Shown: one piece after another, positions 22,029-33,570 of the stretch
How the letters are laid out: every line of letters starts with the position of its first letter
Numbering within the stretch: position 1 is the first letter of the stretch
Origin: Anthopleura xanthogrammica
Taxonomy: Eukaryota; Cnidaria; Anthozoa; Actiniaria; Actiniidae
Reading direction: 5' to 3'
NCBI GenBank assembly: GCA_964019055.1
Contig: OZ025220.1
Coordinates: 4,733,978-4,797,977 of the forward strand
Length of the DNA stretch: 64,000 nucleotides
Made by a program: the position numbers and the translations under genes
Notes under the pieces: model-generated
Databases searched by the model: none
Seen by the model: only the letters and a program-made list of their open reading frames with translations
Told to the model about the DNA's origin: nothing

Positions 22029-23891
22029 TTAATTGCTTGGCACTGTCGCAGTATTTAAAGATAAGTTGACAATTTTTGTAATGGAAGGAAGGAGCATTTC
22101 AATGGTTCTTTTGAGAATAACAGCAGGCAGAGGGTCAAGAACACAGGATTTGCTGACAAGTGGAAGTATGAGTTTAGACAGATCATCACATGCAATTTCA
22201 GAAAATGAAATAAGATGTTGAGACGCTGGTAAAACTTGATGGATGTCCAGGTGGGATGAATGAGAAACAAAACTACTTTGATAAGCCTTAATTTTGCCAA
22301 CAAAGAAGTCCCTAAAAGAGTTAGCAAGATGTTTAGCAGTAGGTGCAGCAGGAAAGGATTGCTCCGGATTCCTGTTTAGCCATTTGTCAAAAGTGGAAAA
22401 CAAAACTTTCTGATTGGACATATTGTCATTAATAATGTTAGAAAAATGTTCATCTTTAGATTTCTGAATAAGTTTCTTTACTACCCAACATTGCTCTACA
22501 TATAAATCACAATGAATTGTAAGACGTGAGCCTCGCCAGGTTCTCTCAAGTCTTCGACGCTTAGTCTTTTCAGATTTTATCCCTTCCGTGTACCAAGGAG
22601 CAGATGGTCTCATTGTTATAATACGTTCTTTGACAGGAGCATGTGAGTCTAGGATAGACAACAGCTCAGAGTGATATTGTGAAGTAAGGCTGTTGATATC
22701 ATCTGCTGGTGAGGTAATTAAACTGGAACGAGCAAAATCTTTTTTTAATGATTTAACGTCAATTGATCTGATCTTTTGGCATTTTGAAACAATTCTTTCA
22801 AAAGATGGCTTTTTAGTAAGTAGTTCACAAAACACAGCAAAGTGGTCGGATATTGCAGGATCAGAAACAGAAACTTTATCAATTAAATTGCTATTTGTAT
22901 TGGTAATAATAAGGTCGAGTATGTGTTTCTCTTTGTATGTAGGCAGTTCAACATGTTGAGACAAATTGAAAAGATTCAAGATATTAAGAAATTCAAGAGC
23001 ATGAGAATTAGTTTGATCTTCAACATGAAAGTTGAAATCACCCACAAGAAGAAATGAGGCTGAATTAATAGAAAACTGTTCTAGAAAATGAGAAAACTCA
23101 TCAAAAAACATTTGATTTGAAAGTTTGTTCCGACTTGATGGAGGTGGTCTATATAAAACAAAAATTGAAATAGTAGACGGAGATGAGTTTAGAGACATAC
23201 CCATGATCTCAAACGACTTAAATTTAGATATCGAAATTTAATTTAATTTCAAAGATTTTTTAAAAAGTAGACCAACACCTCCTCCTCTAGATTTTCTAGG
23301 GATGTGGTGAAAAACATAGCCCTTTGGAGTTATTTCATTAACAACTAATTGTAAATTTGAATTATTTGTATTCAACCAAGTTTCAGTTAAACAAAGCAAC
23401 TCAATATCATTTTCAACAATAAAATCATTTATAATCAAAGGTTTATTGCATACTGACCGGCAGTTTAATAGGCAAAGTTTAGAGCTTCTTCGAACATTTG
23501 ATGATAAAGGTATGCGGCGAGGGTAGCACAAGTTATTGGTATTGATTCCACGATGAAAATGCTTGTGTTTATTTGTGGTGTTCAGCCAAGGTGAACGAAG
23601 GAACGAATCTTGAATATTTAATTTCCTGGTAGAACGAGAAAAGATTGATTTTATCGATCGAATACCATCGTCTTTTGCTTGAGATCGCCCACCACGTTTT
23701 CCTCTGAACTGACGTAAGATACCAAGAGATTTAATAGTATTCCAAGTCGAACAATCCAGTGGAAATTGACCATAGCGATGACCAGTTGTCAAACAATGGC
23801 GGGAAGTTTGAAAGCCCACAGAACATTTCCACCACAAACAGCGAGATAGTAAAGAATTTCTCGAATAAGAAAGCATAATTTGACAGTACAA
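22029..23891 (-). pseudogene. LINE endonuclease region (APE-type)
   Basis: Two frames cover the APE-like endonuclease. 23891-23238 gives LLNCRSVCNKPLIINDFI, LLCLTETWL and SRGGGVGLLFKK. 23204-22029 gives FVLYRPPPSSRNK, FLLVGDFNFHVED and AISDHFAVFCEL. The catalytic TETW, GDFN and SDH blocks are all present. A frame break lies near 23220 and a TAA after TATVPSN at 22029 separates it from the reverse transcriptase. Confidence 0.75.
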
Positions 23892-23900
23892 ATACTTAGA

Positions 23901-24640
23901 AACAAAATTAGCGTGGTAAACAGCATCAAAAGTATCTAAATTAGAGATAAAACGTTTAAAACATCAAGAGCTAATTTCTTAAGCAACTATACTCGGAGTG
24001 CTAATATGAAAAATTATAGGGTAGTGTATCAACACATTTCGATGTTTACTGTAGCCCCTTGAGAAAACACTTTTGTTAAGTATTTTGTTAAGTTAAGTAT
24101 TAAGCGAGACGGAGAAGAGAATAAGGAGAAAGCAAGCAAGTTGGTTTTGGTGGTGAAAGCCTTTATAACAAAGAACATTGACCTTGTAAACACTGACCTC
24201 GAACACTGCCGCGTAATCATCAGATTCCGGGAACAATTAAGTGTGACTCAGTAGCAATTAATCATTTAGTTTTAATTGGCTATGAAAGTTTTATACGAAG
24301 AATTAGATTTAGAACAATTAAGATTAGAATGTGCCAAATCCAGGTGGTGTTTGCTCTCAGGCCGCAAAGCATTATTTCGAGTATTTTCAAGATGGCGGAC
24401 GTCCGACAATGTATTCGTCAGATTCTACTGGGAAGTTGAAACACTTTTTCTGAAATTGATCATGAAATCGAATTCGAACCGGATCACACATTGATTTGCA
24501 ATTTAAAGAATATTTTTTCTAATATTTTTTTTAAATGGGTGGCAAATTAAAGTGTAATGTGGCCTATAAGAGGCTATATTACTGTTTTAAAAGTTGGAAC
24601 TATTTACGCGCCAAATATGTGAGCAGTAGTGGTAGTCATT
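23901..24640. other. No recognised gene
   Basis: This may include the 5' leader of the neighbouring LINE. Short frames on both strands (24029-24220 minus, 24276-24494 plus) show no family motif. Part of it contains CAAGATGGCGGAC, a string common in untranslated regions. Confidence 0.4.
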
Positions 24641-24650
24641 AAAATCCCAC

Positions 24651-25635
24651 TTGTTCAAAAACTGTAACAGTTTGGCAGTGGTTGGTAATTCCTTAAAAGC
24701 AAACATCGTAAGTTGCGGGATTCCACAAGGAAGTATTCTCTGTCCTTTACTCTTTCTGATATATATTAATGACTTACCAAACAGTCTTGCCATAGCCATT
24801 GCAAAAATGTTTGCAGATGACAAAAGCATTAGTATATCTGGTAGTAGAGTGACGGATCTTGAAATTTTGATTAATTTTGAGCTTTACAATCTTAATTGTT
24901 GGCTCAAAGCAAATAAACTAAGCCTTAATATATAACGAAAACTGAATTTATGATCATAGGCTCTCAGCAAAAGCTAAATGCAGAGGCAAATAATGAAATT
25001 AATATTAATATCGATGAGTTAATTAAGAAGGTTAATAATGTGAAGTCGCTGGGCCTTACGATTGATGATCGACTATCTGGTCTGCTCACGTTGAAGAGCT
25101 ATGTAAGAAAGTATCCTCAGCTATTGGGGCTCTAAAAAGAGTCAGGCCTTTTATCCGTCACTCTACTGCTGTACAGATCTACAATGCTCTAATTCGCCCC
25201 CATTGTGATTATTGTAGTACTGTATGGGATGGGTTATGTGGCCAATTATGCGACAAACTACAAAAGCTGCAAATTCGTGCGGCTAGGGTTATCATGGGAA
25301 CATAGTTACAAAGTTCGATCCAGTACGCTTCTTGATTCTTTAGGCTGGGACAAACTCTCAGTGAGACGCAAGAAACAAAAAGCGTTGGTAATGTTTAAGT
25401 GCTTGAATGGTCAAGCTCCCCAGTACTTATGTAATATCTTTGACCATGATAGCACAAGTTATGACCTTAGAGATCAAATATGAAACTTGCTATACCCAAG
25501 CCTCTCACCGATTATCTAAAGCGCAGCTTCAGCTATAGTGGAGCTATCTTATGGAACGACTTACCACAAAGCGCAAAAAAATCGAAATCCATAAAGCATT
25601 TTAAAAACGAGCTTGACAAAATCTTTATAGAATAG
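24651..25635 (+). pseudogene. 5'-truncated LINE reverse transcriptase, plus strand
   Basis: It starts inside the palm with VSCGIPQGSILCPLLFLIYI and KMFADDKSISISG (catalytic ADD), continues with NCWLKANKLSLNI, then changes frame to KVNNVKSLGLTIDDRLSG, again to LGWDKLSVRRKKQKALVMFK, and ends [19 protein letters not shown] with a stop at 25635. There are at least three frame changes. It differs from the LINE at 20-24 kb and is followed by a TAGG microsatellite that may be its 3' tail. Confidence 0.75.
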
Positions 25636-25683
25636 TGGCAATGAATTTCCATATGGCAATCTTGTAAAACAGTACACGAATTG

Positions 25684-25893
25684 TATGTATGTATGTAGGT
25701 ATGTAGGTAGGTAGGTAGGTAGGTAGGTAGGTAGGTAGGTAGGTAGGTAGGTAGGTAGGTAGGTAGGTGGGTAGGTAGGTGGGTAGGTAGGTGGGTAGGT
25801 AGGTGGGTAGGTAGGTGGGTAGGTAGGTGGGTAGGTAGGTAGGTAGGTAGGTAGGTAGGTAGGTAGGTAGGTAGGTACGTATGTATGTTTGTA
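25684..25893 (+). repeat. (TAGG)n microsatellite
   Basis: About 200 bp of GTAGGTAGG repeats with GTGG and GTAT variants, directly downstream of the truncated LINE. Confidence 0.95.
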
Positions 25894-26309
25894 TGGATTT
25901 CTCTAATTTTTTATCAGAATAGTCTTTATATGTTGTTCAACCAGAAAATTTGGTAGTGCCAGGTAGCACCCTTGGGTTTGATATGAAACTAGACGCATAT
26001 CTGCGTGAACTTGGGCTTCTCTTTGAAGAGTGCGATGTAGATAACCGTTAGCTAGCTAAGGAGACCTGAGAATACTTGAAATTAATTATTGCTGTTAGTT
26101 GAACTCATACATTTTCTGAAAATAAATGACAATCTCTTCCTTTCCCTCAAAAAACCCACCAGTTCAAATTGTCATATAATCTTTTGCCATTGTCGACTAT
26201 AGTAAGCAATGTGTTTGAATTCCAGTAACCACATGGTTTCATTATAGCATAATAGAGAGAGTACATAGCTACAGCACAACTTAGACTAAATTATCTGATT
26301 TCACTATAC
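25894..26309. other. No recognised gene
   Basis: Unique-looking AT-rich sequence without motifs that I can assign. Confidence 0.4.
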
Positions 26310-27153
26310 ATAGTTCTGAGGATGAATGCTATTTTGAACTGCATTAATTTGTACTCCCTTCACCTCAAATATATCCTTGTTATGTATACTCTGGAAATAA
26401 TGTACTAAACTATTTACTGATGATACGTCAAGCAGCACACATGTACCTTGAGGATGGCTTCTACTATATAAATCCCTTGCATGAGAATCAAATATTTTGA
26501 ACCTCACATTACTATTAAGATATATAGCAACAGCTGTGCACCCAACTGTTAATACCAAATTGGTGTAGTTTTTTCAGACATAAGTGATTCAAAGGCTCTT
26601 TGTAAAGAAGTACAGTACTGATATCCTTCTATTTTAACTTCATTATCCCTTGATAAACCCTTCTAGAACAATTAAGCAAAAGCTTCTTTTCATGTTCTGT
26701 GATTTTATTCAAGCTCATTCTCTTTGTATTAAGCTTACATTCATTCTTTGTAAGTTTTCTAACCTTCACATAACAGTGCAGCTTGGAGGATTTCGGTATA
26801 CTTTGACAAATACGTTTGTAGACAAACTCCTTCAGCTTTCTGCTCCTGTTCTCAGACGTTTCAGAGTTCGTACTGGTATTCTACTGGGCTCACGATCACG
26901 TCTATATACACGACGATGCTTATTTGATCCATATAAGATAGCTCATTTGATATAAGTTTAGCATGATTCTCGATACAAACTTCACTCAAAATGGTTTCCT
27001 CATAAATTGATCTCTTATGAAGTTCCGAAAACGCTCGACATCTTTTAGTGTGGGTCTACCGCAAACAGTTTGTGCTTTTGTATGTGTTTTGAGCGTGTTA
27101 GACTCCATATTATCCGTGATTAGAGTCACCGAGGATTCCTTCGATAGATCCGC
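26310..27153 (-). pseudogene. Decayed gene with peptidase-like FDSHARD motif
   Basis: A minus-strand start MADLSKESSVTLITDN at 27153 leads through TVCGRPTLKDVERFRNF; frame changes follow near 27000 (EETILSEVCIENHAKL) and 26900. At 26558-26310 the frame reads LTVGCTAVAIYL, FKIFDSHARDLYSRSHPQG, TCVLLDVSSVNSLVHYFQ and FEVKGVQI. The FDSHARD...GTCVLL pattern recalls cysteine-peptidase-like domains encoded near PIF1-type helicases in invertebrate Helitrons. That link is from memory of the pattern only. The whole is too broken to be active. Confidence 0.35.
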
Positions 27154-28180
27154 CATTGCTCAACCATGTGGTCATGGTTGATTCTACGCATGCGCATAGA
27201 CTTTGATTTCGCGCATGCGCTTTAGCACTTCGAGGACGATTTGTGACTGAAGAAAGAAAAAAAAAAAAAAACGAAGCCCAATTTATACCTCGGGCATTCC
27301 ACAGGAAGCCCGAGTAAATATGTATTCAAATTTATACGTAGTATCATGGCCGGAAACGTCCTGTGCCATACTGCTTGAGAGTTCCAAGTGCCTTACCCTT
27401 TCGCTTTTTAATCCAAAACATGCCGCTGTTCTTCCTTTAAAATATCTCAAATTAGCTGTCTTATTTCACGGACTGTATTATATTGTTTGGATTGAATTCT
27501 ATTATAAAAAAACACTGTATTTTCGATTTGAATGCACGCAGTTGTTTGTTTTTTACAAGAGAAAATGTGTGAAATAACCGGGTTCAAGCTAGAAAATCGT
27601 TTCTCTTTGAAATAAAACACTACCTGTCAAAAAACCACAGTGGTTCCGAAAACCCCTCGCTTTTCTGAACATTTTGAAATGTAACTTATAGGAATCCGTT
27701 AAAATTTAGAACCACATTTTTGCTGCTTTTATGAGCTCATTCTATCCATTGGCCTATATTTTAAGACTCATAGCCTCGAAGGTACAAGGTAGTAGCTAGC
27801 TAAATAACAGTAGATTTGCCGAGCCATTAGGTTGTTGTGTCACGCTTTACTTGTGCTTATAACTTTTTCAGCACAGCCTTTTGCTTCGCACAAAATGATG
27901 AGGATCGAAAAGAGGAAATGTTCCAAAGGACAATTTTTCCCGATGATAAGAATAACTCCTTGACCGCCACTCGATCATTTGATAAGCAGGTTAAGAGTTT
28001 TTTGATAAGGCTACTGCACATGATGAGTCGATATTAAATGCTATCTTTATTATTTACCTGTACATCTTTCTGCCACTGATCCAGAACAACTTTTTTCGTC
28101 AACGTTTGGCCATAAGATGAACGTCAAAGTAGAACATCAACAGGTAGACACTTCATAACACTAACGAGTTCTTTATGTTT
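27154..28180. other. No recognised gene
   Basis: It contains two GCGCATGCGC-type palindromes near 27188-27222, a poly(A) run near 27259-27271, and AT-rich sequence. No domain is seen in any frame. Confidence 0.4.
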
Positions 28181-28408
28181 TCATTGCTCGCTTTCAATCA
28201 TCACCCACACTAAGGGAACTGTCAGTCTCTCCCCTGTAGCTGTAAGTACTGAAATGCACTCGCCAGTTTCTTCAACGTCCGTGACAAACTTTCGGTGTAT
28301 CAGTGTTCTCGTGCAACCAGAGTCAAGCAGCATGTTAACGGTTTTTCCTTCAATTAAACCTGTAATGTACTCAGCCATGTGTTGGAGGTTCGCAGAAGGA
28401 TGATGCAA
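28181..28408 (-). pseudogene. Retropepsin fragment of an LTR retrotransposon
   Basis: The 75-residue frame reads ITGLIEGKTVNMLLDSG then CTRTLIHRKFV, with the Asp-Ser-Gly active-site triplet, and GERLTVPLVWVMIES after it. It lies head to head with integrase and reverse-transcriptase fragments on the plus strand that start only a few bases away, so the locus has been inverted or patched together. Confidence 0.6.
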
Positions 28409-29185
28409 ATGCAGAGAGATGTAGCAGAGAACTTTACGACTGGAGAAGTTCCACTAGACGACTTGGAGAAGGAGACAAAGTCTTGGTGTTGTTACCAATC
28501 CCTGGGAGTAAGTTGGAAACGAAATGGCATGGTCTTTATGTGATAACCAAAGTGAAAGATGATGGAAGGAGCTATGAAGTTGACACGAGAAATAAGAAGA
28601 AGCGCTATCGTACCTACTACATAAACCTGTTAAAGAAATTGCAAGATCGCGATGATGTTGCAGCTCTAGTGATTCCAGAACCTGTCGCTGACGTTCTGTC
28701 CCATGATGGAAGTCTTCTTTACCTATACGAAGATGAAACGTGGAAAGATGTAATGATCAGTGAGGACCTATCAACCAAACAGAGAAAAGTCGTGGAAGAA
28801 ATCCTCCAAAAGATGTACTGTGAGGAACCCCAAGCAGAACTACAGCAGGTGTCCACAGCCGATACGTTCCAAGCCATACCTTTGTATGGCTTGGGACGTA
28901 CCACAGCGTGTAGAAGAAGTAATTAACGAAAAAAAAGAAAATGTTTCCATTGGGAGTGATTCAACATTCAAGTAGTCCGTGGGGGTCACCCATTGTAATT
29001 GTCCCAAAATCAGACCATACAATCCGTTTTTGTGTTGATTATTGCAAGCCGAACAAAGTTACGAAAATGGATGCCTATCCCATCCTTAGAATGGACAAAA
29101 TCATAGAGAGGGTGGCAGCAGCTAGTTACATAAGTACTTTAGACTTGGCCAAAGGTTGCTGGCATATACCCATATACACATCATT
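28409..29185 (+). pseudogene. Ty3/gypsy-type integrase C-terminus followed by reverse transcriptase start
   Basis: The integrase C-terminal region reads LGEGDKVLVLLPIPGSKL, ETKWHGLYVITKV and TYYINLLKKL. After a linker with at least two frame changes, the reverse transcriptase begins: SSSPWGSPIVIVPKSD, IRFCVDYCKPNKVT, DAYPILRMDKII and YISTLDLAKGCWHIP, then it is cut off near 29185. Integrase upstream of reverse transcriptase is the reverse of the standard Ty3/gypsy order and recalls Gmr1-like elements. The fragment has no LTRs in view. Confidence 0.6.
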
Positions 29186-29192
29186 AGCGCTC

Positions 29193-30321
29193 ATGGGGGG
29201 ACGGACGTGCATCTTCGAGCTCCGAAGTGAAATCCAATTCTAGTTACTGTGAAGATCTTAAATATCTATATTTTGATTCTAAACACTCTCAATATAAGTG
29301 GAGTAGCAGCTTTGAGCTCTTTAAACAGTTTTGCGTAAGATTCCTAGGGATTAAAGAACCATTTGAAGAGGTTACAAACAAACAAAGCCGTTCAATCAAG
29401 TTTTCATCCTCTACAATCCTTTTATATAACAACACAGGGACGGTTCAACTTCAAGGATCAAGCAAAGAAGATCTAAAATCACGACTAAATTCTCTCATAT
29501 TGAAGAATATTTGTGCAGAGTCTATCCAAGACAAATTTGATTTTGAAATCTCCCGCAAAAACAATATGGACGCCATGAAGGAAGATGGCGTTGGTCAAGA
29601 AACTGTACTCCAAGGAATCAAAGAGGAAATAGGCAAAATATGGGCTGCCATAAATCGATTAACAAAGGAAAGTACAGCTACTGCTTTGCAGTGTGAAAAT
29701 CAAGACTTGAAATCTAAAAATGAGTCCCTGAAAAAGTACATAAAAGATCTAGAAGAAGAAAGGGATTCACTTAGAGTTGCAATGCAGATTCTAACTAAAG
29801 AACTTAGCAAGGAAAACAATACCACAATAAATTACAAGCCGATTATTATTCCTGATGATACAGGAGACAAAAATGCTGACTGTTCTAAATCGCATACTGC
29901 ACAGAAGGAGGCTAAAGAACAAAATGCTCGCCCAAATACAAGCCAGAAGACCTCGAAGAAGAACATTGAGTCTAATACTATAGAATCATTGGCTTCCAAA
30001 ACGACGAAACCCGTTACGACGCTTATTGGTGATTCTATGATTAAAAACATCCATGGATGGAAGCTCTCCAATTCAACAAAAGTTGTCGTAAAACCATTTC
30101 CAGGAGCTGACACTGAGGATATGGAAGACTATCTTAAACCAATCTTGAGGAGAGAGCCAAACAGAATCATCCTACATGTAGGAACAAACGATTTAAAGTC
30201 TTCAACCTCTTCCAAACAAGTGAGCGATTCCATCCAATCATTGGTTATGCAGATCAAGGAAAACTCGCCTGGAACTAAGATAACATATCTGCCATTCTTC
30301 CCAGAGCTGATGAAGACCTAA
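29193..30321 (+). CDS. LINE ORF1 with coiled coil and SGNH esterase-like domain
   Basis: The long frame runs to a stop at 30321. An ATG at 29193 lies one frame off because of a G-run, so the true start is uncertain. A coiled coil is evident in the middle (ENQDLKSKNESLKKYIKDLE, EERDSLRVAMQIL). The C-terminal third carries SGNH hydrolase blocks: TLIGDSMIKNIHGW with the nucleophile Ser and HVGTNDLKSS with the Asn block. Such ORF1 proteins occur in CR1/L2-like LINEs, where they are thought to bind RNA or help particle formation. The final His block after FFPELMKT is out of frame. Confidence 0.7.
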
Positions 30322-30539
30322 GCGATAAAATCTCCGTCGTAAATAAATCTCTCAAGTCAATATGTCAGAAGAATCATTGGGACCTCATTGATCATAACAA
30401 TATTACATCAAACCACCTAAATAAGGGTGGTCTTCATCTAAATAGGGAAGGTAAGAACTCTTATTTAATAATTTTAAATCTTATATAAATAGAAATTGAA
30501 TATCTGTTGAGGCCCCTATACGAAATGCTTCTCCTAATG

Positions 30540-32797
30540 TACCATTTCATTCTTCTGCAAATGAACCCTCTAGCTTTCAGCTGGGTATTCCTAAACTAAA
30601 AGGTCTTAAGATAGCCGCTCTTAATATCACTAGTTTAATTAAACATATCGACCAGCTAAGAATACACACCAATTCAAAATATCTTGATATCCTAATTATT
30701 AATGAGACCAGACTTGATGATAATATTGATCTTTCTGAGTACAGAATTGATGGATACACCGTAGTCACTAAACACCGTAATAGAAACGGTGGCGGCGTTG
30801 CCATCTATTTAAGAAGCACCATTTGATTTTACAGTTAGGAATGATTTAGATGATGAATTACTTGAGTTCCTGTGTCCTTTTTAATTAGCACTTGGTATAG
30901 GCCACCAAATTCCTCTCATGAGCTGTTTTCAAATTTTGAAACTATTCTTGAAAAAATCGAGGCTCTCAACATGGAATCATCTATAATTGGTGATCTCAAT
31001 TGAACTAATAGAACTAATTAGTGAAAGACAACTACAGAACCAGACTTGCCTCAAAATCGTCATTTTCTCTTCCGAAAGTTCGGACGAATTATGGTAAATT
31101 TAATATTAGATTTGCTGGTGTTAAGGCTTGGAATTCAGTAGATGAGAAAATAAAAAAGGCCTCCAGCATTTCGAAATTTAAAGATTTACTAAAAAATGCA
31201 ATTATTGAAACTTACAATAATATAAAATAGAAATTTCCTACTTCATATATACTTTATATTATTCTACTTATCCTAATTTGTTTATTCTATTTATCCTAAT
31301 TTGTTTATCCGTACGTAACCAATTAATGTATACATAATATTATTTCATTACTTCACTATTTTTGTTATCGTAGATGTAAATTTTGATAAATGACCGATAA
31401 ACTGAAAAATAAAAAAGATGTTGGCCAACTGGCTTTGTATAGCTCTTAAGTTAATCCAGTTGGCTCGCACCTTTATGTAAGGATACAAATATTTTATAAC
31501 TCAATCGTATATCTAAATTAAGGTGCAAATAAAATCATTGTCATTGTCATTGTCAATTGTGATGTTTCAGCAACTTCATTGAGCCAATCTACCAAAACAT
31601 TACTAGAGATATGCGATCTGTATCAGTATAAACAGCTAATAAAAGCGCCTACACGTATCACATCATGTACTTCTACAACTATTCATCTATTTCTTACAAA
31701 TGAACCTTCTAAATATGATCAATCAGGGGTTTCTCATATTGGCATCAGTGACCATAGTTTAATTTATGCCTCTAGAAAAACTGTTTTACCGAAGGGTGCT
31801 CCAAAATATGTTAAATACCGCTCGTTCAAGCATTTTAATTTTGAACTCTTTATTCAAGACAACAGTTTGGTCTCATGGGATAACATTCTAACTTTAAATG
31901 ATCCTATTGTTGCATGGGAATGTTGGCGTGACCTGTTTATGAATATAGTTGATAAACATGCGCTGATTAAAACCAAATGCGTCCGAAATTCTTTTGCTTT
32001 GTGGTTAACACCAGAACTGAAACACCTCATGCATCAACGCGATCATCTAAAGAAGGTGGCTTCGATCTCAAACAATGCTACTGATTGGGCTGCCTATAAA
32101 CAAGCAAGGAATCATTTAAATGCTAGTATCAAACAAAGTAAATCTAGTCAATAAAACAATTTTTCCTCACAAAATCAGGGGGAAATACGTGAAACTTGGC
32201 GTGGGATAAACTCAATACTTTCTAAAAAAGATAAAAACTCTACTATCCCATTAAGTGATGAATCAAATAGAGGTGAAAGCCTAACAGCTAAGGATATTAG
32301 TAACATTTTCAATAGACACTTTGTTGAGGTGGGCCCCAATCTGGCTAGTCAAATTGAACAATCTTCTGTTACTTTTGAGTCTTTCATTGATCCAACCACA
32401 AAGGCTTTTGAACTGGTTGATTTTACTACTTTAGAAATAACGGAGATTATTCTAAATCTTCCGTTAAATGAAGCTAGTGGGTTGGATGAAATTCCAGCTT
32501 CTTTACTCAAGTCTTCTGTGGATTTCATTACCACATCGCTTACCCATATTTTCAATTTATCAATACATCAAGGCGTTTTACCTAGTGACTGGAAAAAGAC
32601 CAGGGTGACCCCAATTTATAAAGAGGGAATTCGATCTTCACCCAACAACTATAGGCCTATTTCTGTTCTCTCAGTTATTATTAAGGTTTTAGAAAAGGCG
32701 GTTTTTAACCAGTTCTATGTTTATTTAGTAAAGAATGATCTTCTTAATAAATTCCAGTCAGGGTTTCGACCGCTTCATTCCACAGTTTCAGCCTTTT
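30540..32797 (+). pseudogene. LINE ORF2: endonuclease and partial reverse transcriptase
   Basis: The endonuclease reads AALNITSLIKHIDQLR, INETRLDDNID, RNGGGVAIYLRS and, after a break, STWYRPPNSSHELF and IIGDLN. The last block is split by a nested LINE tail and resumes as CDVSATS at 31560, then QLIKAPTRITS and ISDHSLIYAS. The reverse transcriptase begins ASGLDEIPASLLK, RVTPIYKEG, NYRPISVLSVIIKVLEKAV and ends at FLDV near 32797. A stop lies near 32152. Confidence 0.7.
31003..31552 (+). mobile_element. 5'-truncated LINE tail nested in the LINE endonuclease
   Basis: It is flanked by the 7-bp duplication TCAATTG (30996-31002 and 31553-31559). It contains the last 69 codons of a LINE ORF2 (KAWNSVDEKIKKASSISKF), about 330 bp of 3' untranslated region and an ATTGTC hexamer tail. 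Removing it and one duplication restores GDLNCDV in the host LINE's endonuclease, which proves the borders. Confidence 0.85.
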
Positions 32798-33570
32798 TGG
32801 ACGTTAGTCCATCAGCTAGGGGGGTCGTATGGCTCACTTAAGGGGAACAAACGAAACTTATAAATTCTCATTCCTTGTCTATTAAGCATTATAAAAATGT
32901 ATGATAGCAAGTATTGAGCGGTAGCTTTCACTTTGTAAATCAATTTTTAAGTTTGTCCCTGTACCCTCCTCTTGGCCGCCATCTTGGATTTTTTTAAATC
33001 CTTCCAATTTTCTTTTTCTTTTTGAAATGCACACGATTCATTGCATATATGTGCAAATGGAATCATAACTTTCTAATAACCTTCTAAAATATCATTAATT
33101 TCAGCATTGCTTACAGATATCTATGCTATGATGACGTCACGAATGACCGCCATTTTGTTTCTTAGTTTCTGTATTCGACTGCTATCTCAAACATCTGAAT
33201 TAACAATTAATTTGAATTTGCTGCTCTCTACATTAAACTGCTAAAACTGTTTAGTTAAGCATACCATGAATAAATATGTCACAAGTCAAGCACACTTGAG
33301 TCTAGAGCTCGTATAAGCACAAAAGCACCACCATCACCACAAACGGTCTTTTTCATTGCTGTGACTTGCTTGCGAGATCTTTCATGTACTGCTGTTGTAT
33401 CTCTAACATTAAGTAGCAGCAAAACGTCTATAGGGGGTTGCAGAAAGATTTGTGTGATATGCGCTATATGAACAAGGTCAACAAGACTGAAAAAAAAACG
33501 ACATAATGTTATAACCATTTTTCTGCTTTCCTTTCCCAGTAATCCAAAAGTGTGAGTGAACCTACCCTTT
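32798..33570. other. Spacer, probably 3' flank of the Academ-like gene
   Basis: Similarity to the LINE stops abruptly near 32797. The following sequence has CCGCCATCTTGGATTTT and TGACGTCACGAATGACCGCC strings and no recognisable domain. It could be the downstream region or a terminal part of the element that carries the minus-strand gene ending at 33571. Confidence 0.4.

Larger units (their letters stand above)
20365..23900 (-). mobile_element. CR1/L2-group LINE, 3' end with (ATT)n, inactive
   Basis: Read on the minus strand, an endonuclease ORF (23891-22029) is followed by reverse transcriptase (22016-21178) and a C-terminal region (21132-20632). The 3' untranslated region ends in an ATT microsatellite at 20365-20390 on the plus strand. 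Microsatellite tails instead of poly(A) are typical of CR1/L2-like LINEs. The 5' end is uncertain. Multiple stops and frameshifts mark it as dead. Confidence 0.75.
29193..32797 (+). mobile_element. LINE with SGNH-type ORF1, interrupted and 3'-truncated
   Basis: It contains ORF1 (29193-30321), an endonuclease (from about 30540), and the beginning of the reverse transcriptase (to 32797). A second LINE tail is inserted in the endonuclease at 31003-31552. The element stops abruptly in the reverse-transcriptase finger region (FRPLHSTVSAFLD). Confidence 0.75.

Noticed and set aside
22033..22959. Plus-strand frames opposite the LINE endonuclease
   Set aside because: They are antisense shadows; the minus strand carries consecutive endonuclease blocks.
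25684..25893. Regular short repeats as a possible CRISPR-like array
   Set aside because: The unit is a simple tetranucleotide without spacers; it is a microsatellite.
27188..27222. GCGCATGCGC palindromes as a regulatory site
   Set aside because: Two short palindromes without neighbouring gene structure are not enough support.
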